Assembly: GCA_900542615.1 (NCBI GenBank)
Contig: UQOG01000076.1
Location: 1 to 9,613 of the forward strand
Direction of reading: 5' to 3'
Length of the DNA stretch: 9,613 nt
From: an uncultured Eubacteriales bacterium
GTDB taxonomy: Bacteria; Bacillota; Clostridia; Christensenellales; CAG-138
Part shown: piece after piece, positions 1 through 5,824 of the stretch
How the letters are laid out: each line of letters starts with the position of its first letter
Position numbering within the stretch: the first letter of the stretch is position 1
Notes under the pieces: generated by a model
The model's database searches: none
Seen by the model: only the letters and a program-made list of their open reading frames with translations
What the model was told of the DNA's origin: nothing
Position numbers and translations under genes: made by a program

Positions 1-98
1 GAGCCCTTTCCGCCCTCCAGGCGGCCGATCAGATCGTCCAGGGCCGCAAACGTTTCCTCTATGGTCATGTCTGCTCCGTTTTTATCCAGTTCTGCCAT
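1..98 (-). CDS. xseB: Exonuclease VII small subunit, N-terminal part (runs off window)
   Basis: This is the first 32 codons of a gene that continues past the left edge. The product starts MAELDKNGAD and continues MTIEETFAALDDLIGRLEGG, which resembles the N-terminal helix of exonuclease VII small subunits (an F-E-x-A-L-x-x-L-E-x-I-x-x-x-L-E-x-G type pattern). XseB binds the C-terminal coiled coil of XseA in the cytoplasmic ExoVII complex that degrades single-stranded DNA. The ATG at 98 has GAGGAG five bases upstream and was chosen for that reason. An alternative ATG at 68 overlaps the upstream stop codon as ATGA, has GGAG before it, and fits the usual family N-terminus about as well. Its position directly after an XseA C-terminus supports the call, because xseA-xseB is a common gene pair. 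In this window the XseA catalytic part is missing, so the subunit may lack its partner. Confidence 0.75.
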   Translation of the reverse strand, partial: MAELDKNGADMTIEETFAALDDLIGRLEGGKG

Positions 99-388
99 CC
101 CGACTCCTCATTCCTTTCCGTTACCAGGGCCGAAAGCGTTCCGTCTGCCACCTGTACGGTGATCCCGCTCCCCGGCGGCGCCTGCTTTACAGAGCCCAGC
201 CGTTTTCCCTCCTGATCCTCGATATATCCAAAGCCCTGGCTCAGCTTTCTCAAAGGAGAAAGCCCCCAGAGCCTGCCGCTGGCCTCTGCCAGCCTTTTTT
301 TGTCGTTTTCCATCCTCCGGTCCATGGCGTGGGAGAGGCGTTCTTCCCGGCTCTGGAGCCGTGACCGGTTCTCCCCGGTGCGGGCGTC
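65..388 (-). pseudogene. xseA: C-terminal remnant of exonuclease VII large subunit, fused to guaD
   Basis: The last ~107 codons of the guaD frame are not deaminase. A charged coiled-coil-like segment (about residues 410-445, rich in R, E, K) leads into LSPLRKLSQGFGYIEDQEG, the conserved post-coil motif of XseA (L-S-P-L-x-x-L-x-x-G-Y-x-I). It is followed by VKQAPPGSGITVQVADGTL, which matches the small C-terminal beta domain of that family (V-x-D-G-x-L pattern). An XseB start follows directly, as expected after XseA. The OB-fold and the nuclease domain, normally about the first 300 residues, are absent from the window. The left boundary is approximate. A complete xseA elsewhere in the genome cannot be excluded. 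Confidence 0.8.
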
Positions 389-1600
389 CATGATCCGCTC
401 CAGCCGTTCCTCCAGGGAAATGGTGGGGTTGAAGGCAAACCGGCTGTCGTTGAACACCACCGCGTGGAGGGGTTCGCCGATGCCGAAGCCCGGCTTTGCG
501 CCGAAATAGGCCTGGCCGGCGGTGGTGATCAGATAAAACGCCTCCCGGACGGTAAGGAAGGGTTCGGCCTTGCCGCTTTGGAGCCAGCGCAGTTTGGATA
601 CCCGGATGGCCTCCGTGGCCACGTCCGGCATGGAGAGCTTGGCGCCTCCTGCGATGTCGCTGCCCATCACCACGTTTAAGCCCTCGTCCAACATGCGCCG
701 TAGCGGGGCGATGCCGCTGGCTACGCTGGTATTGGAATCCGGGCAATGGACCACTACCACCCCGGCGTCCCGAATGGCTTTGCGCTCCTGCTCATCGCTG
801 TATACGCAATGGGCCATCAAGGTCCCTTTTTGGAACAGGCCGAATTTATCGTAGGCCTGCCAATATTGCTTGCAATCCGGGTGGAGCTGCCGAACCCAGG
901 CGATTTCATCCAGATTTTCGGAAAGATGGGACTGGACGGGTACCTGGGGGAACTCTTGGGCCAGTTTGCCTAGGGCATCCAGCAGGGCGTCGGAGCAGCT
1001 GGGAACAAAGCGCGGGGTAAGGATAGGCTTTAGATGGGGATAGGCGCTGCACTCCTCCAGGAAAAGCCGGGTCTCCCGGATGGAAGCCTGGGTATCCTCG
1101 GTAAGCAAGTCCCCGCCGTTGCGGTCCATGTTCACCTTGCCAACGTAGCCGGTCACGCCGGCTTTTTCCAGCTGCGTCATAAGCACATGGGTGGCGGGGC
1201 GATGGACGCTGGAGAATGCGCAGATCCGGGTGGTACCCCTTCGGATCAGCTCCTTGGCCAGCCGCTGGTAGACGATTTTTGCATATTCCACATCCGCGAA
1301 CCTGGCCTCGGTGGGGAAGGTATAGGTTTGGAGCCATTCCAGCAGCTGCAGATCCATACCCAGGCCCAGCATGGGGAACTGGGGGGCGTGCAGGTGCATA
1401 TCACAGAAGCCAGGGGTAATGACCGCGTCCCCATAATTTACCACCTCGCCGCCCCAATGGGGTGGAAGTCGGTCCAGCACGCCTTCCACCAGGCCGTCCC
1501 GGGTGATGATATAGCCCGGGGAAAGGGTGGTGAGCTGACCCAAGGCGGGCGCATAGACCAGGTTACCGCGGATGGCGCACAGCCCTTGCATGGATTCCAT
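65..1600 (-). CDS. guaD: Guanine deaminase fused in frame to the C-terminus of exonuclease VII large subunit
   Basis: Residues 1 to about 404 are a guanine deaminase, the cytoplasmic amidohydrolase that converts guanine to xanthine and ammonia. Visible metal and active-site signatures are the PGFCDMHLHAPQFP motif (H69, H71), SHLSE (H225, E228), AHCVYS (H264) and GSDIAGG (D315). The segment SLEERLERIM at 395-404 is the usual start of the last GuaD helix, but the expected final 20 or so residues are replaced. From about residue 405 the protein becomes an XseA C-terminus: a charged helical stretch, then LSPLRKLSQGFGYI (447-460) and a short beta region. The ATG at 1600 has AGGAGGT six bases upstream. 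The 511-residue length exceeds the roughly 440 usual for GuaD. The deaminase catalytic residues are intact, so activity is possible, but the missing C-terminal strand normally completes the small beta domain. A misassembled contig would give the same picture. Confidence 0.85.
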   Translation of the reverse strand: MESMQGLCAIRGNLVYAPALGQLTTLSPGYIITRDGLVEGVLDRLPPHWGGEVVNYGDAVITPGFCDMHLHAPQFPMLGLGMDLQLLEWLQTYTFPTEARFADVEYAKIVYQRLAKELIRRGTTRICAFSSVHRPATHVLMTQLEKAGVTGYVGKVNMDRNGGDLLTEDTQASIRETRLFLEECSAYPHLKPILTPRFVPSCSDALLDALGKLAQEFPQVPVQSHLSENLDEIAWVRQLHPDCKQYWQAYDKFGLFQKGTLMAHCVYSDEQERKAIRDAGVVVVHCPDSNTSVASGIAPLRRMLDEGLNVVMGSDIAGGAKLSMPDVATEAIRVSKLRWLQSGKAEPFLTVREAFYLITTAGQAYFGAKPGFGIGEPLHAVVFNDSRFAFNPTISLEERLERIMDARTGENRSRLQSREERLSHAMDRRMENDKKRLAEASGRLWGLSPLRKLSQGFGYIEDQEGKRLGSVKQAPPGSGITVQVADGTLSALVTERNEESGWQNWIKTEQT

Positions 1601-1689
1601 AAAACGACCTCCTTTAAAACGAGAAATAAATGGATAAAAGAATGGAAACTGGTCTGTAGGGAAAAGAAATGGTGTAGATGGCAGAACGC

Positions 1690-1716
1690 CCCGGCAAGGA
1701 TAGGGCCCTTGCCGGG
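1690..1716. repeat. 10-bp inverted repeat (hairpin) between mocA and guaD
   Basis: CCCGGCAAGG at 1690-1699 pairs perfectly with CCTTGCCGGG at 1707-1716 across a 7-nt loop. It lies ten bases after the mocA stop codon in the 125-bp gap before guaD. In the mocA direction the stem is followed by GCGTTCTGCC, so there is no real U tract and it is at best a weak terminator. An mRNA-stabilising or processing hairpin that separates guaD expression from hydA-mocA is equally possible. I see no convincing promoter in the rest of this gap. Confidence 0.6.
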
Positions 1717-1725
1717 AAACAATGG

Positions 1726-2340
1726 TTAAAATGGGCGGGATAGTTCGCTTTTAAGCTGTTCCAGTTCCTGCTTTCGATCCACATCCCGCAATTGCAGATC
1801 CTCTTCCACCTGGTAGAGCAGCAAGGCATCGGGATTGGCGGACATCACATGGCTGCCGCCGCGATCCCCGGAAAGGGCGCGGAGCTGGGGAAAAAAATAA
1901 CTTGGGAAAATTACGGGGTTGCCCCGTCGCTTGCCATAGCCCATGGCCACGATGCAGTTGGGCTTGGTCCGGAAGAAATCGATCTGGGCTTGAACGGTTT
2001 CGGGCCGAAGGCAAGGTTGATCCGCTACCATAAACATGGCGGCGTCCATCTCCTGGAGGGCGTCCAGGCCCAAGCGGATGGTGTGGCTCACTCCGGCAGC
2101 TGGGTCTTGGTTTTCTACGGAAATAAATCCATATTTTCCCGCTAGGTCTAATACAGGGCCATATTGACTTACCACCGCTACCCGTTTAAAGGCGTCTTTA
2201 GGGATGGCGCGTAGGGCGTATTCAATCAAGGGCCGTCCCATGAACTCCGCCAACAGCTTATTTTCGCCAAAGCGTGTGGCATTGCCTGCCGCCATGAGGA
2301 CGCAGCCCAATTTCAGCTTTTTTTTCAATCGATGGAACAC
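1726..2340 (-). CDS. mocA: MocA/MobA-like nucleotidyltransferase, probable molybdenum cofactor cytidylyltransferase
   Basis: The protein has the N-terminal nucleotide-binding signature LMAAGNATRFGENKLL (residues 15-30), then VADQPCL (105-111) at the metal-binding position, RRGNPVIF (138-145), a GDRGG turn (158-162) and a DVDRKQEL tail (186-193). This order and the 204-residue length match MocA/YgfJ proteins, which transfer CMP or a related nucleotide to Mo-molybdopterin. Xanthine-dehydrogenase-type hydroxylases usually need that dinucleotide cofactor, so its job here is probably to mature the cofactor for the divergently encoded Xdh. The assigned start is GTG at 2340, overlapping hydA by 16 nt, with only a poor ribosome binding site. 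A TTG at 2328 overlaps the hydA stop as TTGA, has AGGTG nine bases upstream, and gives an N-terminus closer to the conserved motif. The function is inferred from motifs and neighbours; other MobA-like activities are possible. Confidence 0.85.
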   Translation of the reverse strand: MFHRLKKKLKLGCVLMAAGNATRFGENKLLAEFMGRPLIEYALRAIPKDAFKRVAVVSQYGPVLDLAGKYGFISVENQDPAAGVSHTIRLGLDALQEMDAAMFMVADQPCLRPETVQAQIDFFRTKPNCIVAMGYGKRRGNPVIFPSYFFPQLRALSGDRGGSHVMSANPDALLLYQVEEDLQLRDVDRKQELEQLKSELSRPF

Positions 2341-3686
2341 CTGCTTCTGTGGATATATTTCCCCTGGCCGTCCGCAACCAGCTGGCCGTCTCGCACCACG
2401 GCTTTGCCATTGATGAGCACGTCCCGGGCCAAGCCTTGCACCTGCATGCCGGCATAAGGGGAGTTATCACAATTATGCGCATGATTGGTGTCGGTAATGC
2501 AGTTTGCATAGCTGGGATCCCATACCACCAGATCCGCAGCCCGGCCTAAGGCTACCAAACCCCGGTCCGGCATGCCGAACAGATGGGCTGCGTTGGAAGA
2601 AAGCAGGGCCGCCATCTGCTCCAGGCTCAACCTGCCGGCGCACACGCCGTAGGTGTAGAGGAGCTGGGCCCGGTGCTGCACCCCAGGGGCGCCATTGGGA
2701 ATTTTTGAAAAATCATGGGCGCCCATGGCTTTTTGCGCCATGGTGAAGGAACAGTGATCCGTACCGATGGTATTGATCTCCCCGCTGTTGAGGCCCTGCC
2801 ACAGGGCTTCATTGTCCCAGGTTTTGCGCAGGGGAGGACTCATCACATATTTTGCCCCGTCGGGATCTTGATATCGCTGATCCGTAAGCAGCAAATACTG
2901 GGGGCAGGTCTCTAAAAAAACCTTCTGGCCCCGAGCCCTGGCCCGGCGGGCCTCCTCTAGGCCCTGGGCGGTGGAAAGATGCACCACATAGGCGGGGGCG
3001 TGGGCCAGCTGGGCGATCCGCAGGAACCGGTGGACGGCCTCCGCCTCCACCTCGGCGGGCCGGGAAAGGGGATGGCCATAGGGGCCGGTGATGCCCCCAT
3101 CCTTTACCTGCTGGATCATTTGCAGCAGCACGTCCCAGTTTTCACAATGTACCCCAATGAGAGCGCCGAGACGGGTGGCCTCCTGCAGGGCCTGGAAGAT
3201 CTGGCCGTCGTCCACCCGCAGGGCGTCGTAGACCATGTACATTTTATAGGAAGTGATCCCCTGCCGGGACATCTCGCTCATTTCGGCCCGGACGCCTTCA
3301 TCCCACCGGGCAATGGCCATGTGGAACCCATAGTTGCAGCTGGAGCCCTGGGCTTTTTCATGCCAGGTATCCAATGCCTGCTGAAGGGAACCGTCCCGCT
3401 CTTGGGTGGCGAAATCTAATATGCAGGTGGTACCGCCCAAGGCGGCGGCTTTGGTGCCGGTGACAAAATCGTCCGCCGTGACGGCGCTGCCGGTATCCAG
3501 GTCGAAATGGGTATGGGTGTCGATAAAGCCTGGAAATACATAACAGCCCTTGGCCTGGATCACCTGGGCGCCTGGGGCCCGCAGCTCCGGGGCAAGGGCA
3601 ATAATGCGGCCATCTTCTACCAATACATCCATCTTGGAGCGGCCTTGGGGATTGACAATGGTTCCGTTTTTGATGAGCGTCTGCAT
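2325..3686 (-). CDS. hydA: Dihydropyrimidinase / D-hydantoinase family cyclic amidohydrolase (HyuA-like)
   Basis: This 453-residue cytoplasmic enzyme belongs to the binuclear metal cyclic amidohydrolases that open dihydropyrimidine or hydantoin rings. All metal ligands expected for the family are visible: HTH (H58, H60), the probable carbamylated lysine in TSYKMYM (K148), VHCEN (H180), VVHLST (H236) and GTDHCSF (D310). The motifs ETCPQYLLL and MSPPLR and a C-terminal HNCDNSPYAG resemble the E. coli hydantoinase HyuA, which also sits in a purine-catabolism cluster. The start was set at ATG 3686 because AGGAGG lies six bases upstream; an in-frame extension to 3770 would translate the riboswitch leader. 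It is the first gene of the leftward group and is coupled to mocA. Its leader carries a purine riboswitch with a terminator, which ties it to purine levels. The true substrate is unknown. Confidence 0.92.
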   Translation of the reverse strand: MQTLIKNGTIVNPQGRSKMDVLVEDGRIIALAPELRAPGAQVIQAKGCYVFPGFIDTHTHFDLDTGSAVTADDFVTGTKAAALGGTTCILDFATQERDGSLQQALDTWHEKAQGSSCNYGFHMAIARWDEGVRAEMSEMSRQGITSYKMYMVYDALRVDDGQIFQALQEATRLGALIGVHCENWDVLLQMIQQVKDGGITGPYGHPLSRPAEVEAEAVHRFLRIAQLAHAPAYVVHLSTAQGLEEARRARARGQKVFLETCPQYLLLTDQRYQDPDGAKYVMSPPLRKTWDNEALWQGLNSGEINTIGTDHCSFTMAQKAMGAHDFSKIPNGAPGVQHRAQLLYTYGVCAGRLSLEQMAALLSSNAAHLFGMPDRGLVALGRAADLVVWDPSYANCITDTNHAHNCDNSPYAGMQVQGLARDVLINGKAVVRDGQLVADGQGKYIHRSRCSID

Positions 3687-3729
3687 AGGAAGCCTCCTGA
3701 AAAAGAAAAGCATGGGGAAGGCCGGTAAG

Positions 3730-3758
3730 AAAAAAGCGACCGGCCGGGCCAAGACCGC
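3730..3758 (-). terminator. Intrinsic terminator in the hydA leader (riboswitch expression platform)
   Basis: In the minus-strand transcript GCGGUC (3758-3753) pairs with GGUCGC (3741-3736). After a UU bulge GGC pairs with GCC around a CCG loop, making a nine-pair GC-rich hairpin with two G-U pairs. Six U residues (3735-3730) follow at once. It lies between the riboswitch aptamer and the hydA ribosome binding site, which is where a transcription-terminating expression platform belongs. The hydA AGGAGG is 32 bases further on, well outside the stem. Confidence 0.7.
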
Positions 3759-3761
3759 GGC

Positions 3762-3830
3762 GGCGCTCATAGGGGGCCGGAAAGATGCCCGTAGAAACGT
3801 CCGCGCCGGATCCGCGAACCTATATGCGTC
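3762..3830 (-). promoter_or_regulatory. Purine riboswitch aptamer, guanine-type (C74)
   Basis: Read on the minus strand, the leader matches the purine riboswitch. P1 strand CAUA (3826-3823) faces UAUG (3771-3768). J1/2 is UAG (3822-3820). P2 is a perfect seven-pair helix, GUUCGCG (3819-3813) with CGCGGAC (3805-3799). L2 is GAUCCGG, against GAUAUGG in the B. subtilis xpt switch. J2/3 is GUUUCUAC (3798-3791), identical to the family core, so U47 and U51 are present. P3 begins GGGC/GCCC. From U22 through P2 the length of 24 nt equals that of xpt. The base before UAUG is C (3772), which specifies guanine, hypoxanthine or xanthine rather than adenine. Departures are a P1 with a mismatch or bulge beyond four pairs, a P3 two bases shorter than in xpt, and C instead of A at position 73. 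A terminator follows, so it probably controls hydA-mocA(-guaD). Whether ligand turns expression on or off cannot be read with confidence. Confidence 0.85.
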
Positions 3831-3843
3831 CTGTCACAAATAT

Positions 3844-3872
3844 AGGATACCATTTTATAAAGGGCTTTGCAA
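3844..3872 (-). promoter_or_regulatory. Candidate sigma-A promoter of hydA-mocA-guaD
   Basis: On the minus strand TTGCAA (3872-3867) and TATCCT (3849-3844) are separated by 17 bases. Each hexamer matches the consensus at four of six positions. Predicted initiation near 3837 would start the transcript a few bases before the riboswitch P1 helix, the expected arrangement. This fit with the riboswitch is the main support; the hexamers alone would be weak. Confidence 0.45.
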
Positions 3873-3949
3873 GGAAAAGGTTCACAGGGCTGCGGACGCT
3901 GTTCTGGCGATAGGATAACGAACCGCCAAAAATATTTACGCCAGGGGGG

Positions 3950-3978
3950 TTACTATCCATGAATGGCTGTGTTATACT
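3950..3978 (+). promoter_or_regulatory. Candidate promoter of ade-xdhABC with short inverted repeats
   Basis: TATACT (3973-3978), a good -10 element, has a weak TTACTA (3950-3955) 17 bases upstream. It would give a leader of about 135 nt before ade. Two small inverted repeats overlap it: CCAT-GA-ATGG at 3957-3966 between the hexamers, and GTTAT/ATAAC (3971-3975, 3984-3988) across the -10 and start. They could be regulator sites but are short enough to be chance. No second riboswitch is visible in this leader; it contains only a small CGCCA/TGGCG hairpin at 4055-4066. Confidence 0.35.
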
Positions 3979-4119
3979 ACAGAATAACAAAGAAATAGGC
4001 TCAAAATATTTATTCCCTCCAAACACATTTTCTGCTATTTTCTTCACAATCCGGCGCCAAATGGCGGCTGGCTGCAACCATCAACGTAACATCATGGAAA
4101 TGGAGGTGTGCTATTTTTT

Positions 4120-5811
4120 ATGAAACAACACGAACTGATCCATGCTGCGTTAACAGGAAAGGCTACCCTTGTCATCAAGGACGCCAATGTGGTCAACGTA
4201 TTTACAGGGGAGATCATCCGGGGGGACGTGGCCCTCTATGAGGATACCATCATCGGCGTAGGGCAGTACAGTTGCCAGCATGAAATACAGGCGAACGGGG
4301 CATATCTATGCCCCGGCTTCATCGATGGGCATGTGCATATCGAGTCTTCCATGGTCATCCCGGAGAGCTTTGCCCGGGTGGTGATGCCCCATGGCACCAC
4401 CACCATCATCGCAGACCCCCACGAGATCGCCAATGTGGCGGGGGTAGCCGGGGTGCGGGCCATGTATAAGCTCACGGACGACCTGCCCCTTCGGGTCATG
4501 TTTATGATGCCCAGCTGCGTGCCGGCCACGCCCTTTGAGCATAGCGGCGCGGAGCTGGTGGCGGAGGACATGGAGCAATTCATCCACAAGAGCCGCATCC
4601 TGGGCCTGGGGGAGGTTATGGACTATGTGTCCACCGTGAACGGCAGCAAGGAAATGCTGGATAAGCTGCGGCTGTTTGAGGGCAAGCCCATCGACGGCCA
4701 CGCTCCCCTGCTTTCCGGCATGGAGCTGAACGCCTACCGGGTGGCCGGCCCCTCTACGGATCACGAATGCTCCAACTTTGAAGAGGTATTGGAAAAGCTC
4801 CGCACCGGCATGCGGATCATGATCCGGGTAGGCTCTGCGGCCAACGGCATTGAAGAGCTGCTCCGGAAGATCGTGGAAAACAAGCTGCCCACGGACAATA
4901 TGTTCTTTTGCACCGACGACAAGCATTTGGAGAACATCCGTTCCGAGGGCCATATCAACTGTATCGCCGCCCTGGCGGTGCGCTGCGGCGTTTCCCCGGT
5001 GGAGGCGGTGCGCATGGCCAGCTACAATGCCGCCCGGGCCTACGGCCTAAGGAACATCGGCGCCATTGCCCCGGGGTATAAGGGGGATATGGTGCTCTTT
5101 GAGGACCTGAAGGACTTCAAGGCCCTGCAGGTATTCACCCGGTTTGGCAAGCCCTATGATCCCGGCTTTACCATGACCGCGCCCATCCTGCCCCCGGCGG
5201 TTTACAACAGCGTGCGGCTGGGCCGGCTGTATGCGGCGGACCTGGCCCTCAAGGCCAAGGAGGTCATGCCGGTGATCGGCTTGACGGAGGGCCAGCTGGT
5301 GACCCGGCGGCTGGACCGGAAGGTCCAGCGGGATGCCCAGGGCTTCTTCCAGCCGGACGGGAAGCTGAACAAGCTGGCGGTGATCGAACGGCATCACCGC
5401 ACCGGCAGCATTGGCCTGGGGATCGTGGAGGGGCTCAATATCCACAACGGCGCCATCGCCTCTACGGTGGCCCATGATAGCCACAACCTGGTGATCGCCG
5501 GGGACAACGACCGGGATATGCTAATGGCGGCGGAGGCCCTCCAGGAATGCGGGGGCGGCTTCTGCGTGGTGAGCCAGGGCATCGTATTGGCCCGGCTGCC
5601 CCTGCCCATCGCCGGGGTGATGACCGACGCGCCGGTGGAGGATGTGCTGGCCCGGCAGCAGGCCCTGCTGGGGGCGGCAGCCAGCATCGGCTGCAGCGGC
5701 CAGAGCGACCCCCTGGTTACCTTAAGCTTCCTGGCCCTGCCTGTGATCCCGGATATCCGGCTCACGGATGAAGGGCTCTTTGACGTAACTACCATGAGTT
5801 TCATAAAATAG
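4120..5811 (+). CDS. ade: Adenine deaminase
   Basis: This 563-residue protein is a bacterial adenine deaminase (AdeC/YicP type), converting adenine to hypoxanthine and ammonia in the cytoplasm. The N-terminal half holds the amidohydrolase signatures PGFIDGHVHIESSM (H71, H73), IADPHEIANV (H101), LGEVMD (E165), DGHAPLLSG (H194), STDHE (H215) and FCTDDKHLE (D266/D267). MASYNAARAYGL and GAIAPGYKGDMVLF mark the end of the barrel. The C-terminal domain closes with FLALPVIPDIRLTDEGLFDV, typical of the family, whose usual length is 570-590. ATG 4120 is the likely start, with GGAGGT at 4102-4107, a spacing of 12 that is somewhat long; an in-frame GTG at 4108 has no room for a binding site. It is the first gene of the rightward operon, 13 bases before xdhA, which hydroxylates the hypoxanthine it makes. 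Confidence 0.96.
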   Translation: MKQHELIHAALTGKATLVIKDANVVNVFTGEIIRGDVALYEDTIIGVGQYSCQHEIQANGAYLCPGFIDGHVHIESSMVIPESFARVVMPHGTTTIIADPHEIANVAGVAGVRAMYKLTDDLPLRVMFMMPSCVPATPFEHSGAELVAEDMEQFIHKSRILGLGEVMDYVSTVNGSKEMLDKLRLFEGKPIDGHAPLLSGMELNAYRVAGPSTDHECSNFEEVLEKLRTGMRIMIRVGSAANGIEELLRKIVENKLPTDNMFFCTDDKHLENIRSEGHINCIAALAVRCGVSPVEAVRMASYNAARAYGLRNIGAIAPGYKGDMVLFEDLKDFKALQVFTRFGKPYDPGFTMTAPILPPAVYNSVRLGRLYAADLALKAKEVMPVIGLTEGQLVTRRLDRKVQRDAQGFFQPDGKLNKLAVIERHHRTGSIGLGIVEGLNIHNGAIASTVAHDSHNLVIAGDNDRDMLMAAEALQECGGGFCVVSQGIVLARLPLPIAGVMTDAPVEDVLARQQALLGAAASIGCSGQSDPLVTLSFLALPVIPDIRLTDEGLFDVTTMSFIK

Positions 5812-5824
5812 GAGGAATTTGCCA

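Noticed and set aside
1034..1729. 231-codon plus-strand frame antisense to guaD
   Set aside because: It is an antisense shadow of guaD, with no domain signature and no ribosome binding site recognised.
3687..3770. 28-residue N-terminal extension of hydA
   Set aside because: It would translate the terminator and the riboswitch 3' end. The ATG at 3686 has an ideal AGGAGG and matches the family N-terminus.
3820..4077. 85-codon minus-strand frame in the divergent intergenic region
   Set aside because: It begins at a TTG without a ribosome binding site, has no recognisable motif, and its end overlaps the hydA promoter and riboswitch P1/P2.
4108..4119. GTG start four codons upstream of the ade ATG
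   Set aside because: The GGAGGT site directly abuts it with no spacing, so it cannot serve that start.
3979..4119. Possible second purine riboswitch in the ade leader
   Set aside because: No GUUUCUAC-like junction, UAUG closing strand or P2-like helix is present; only a five-pair hairpin at 4055-4066 was found.
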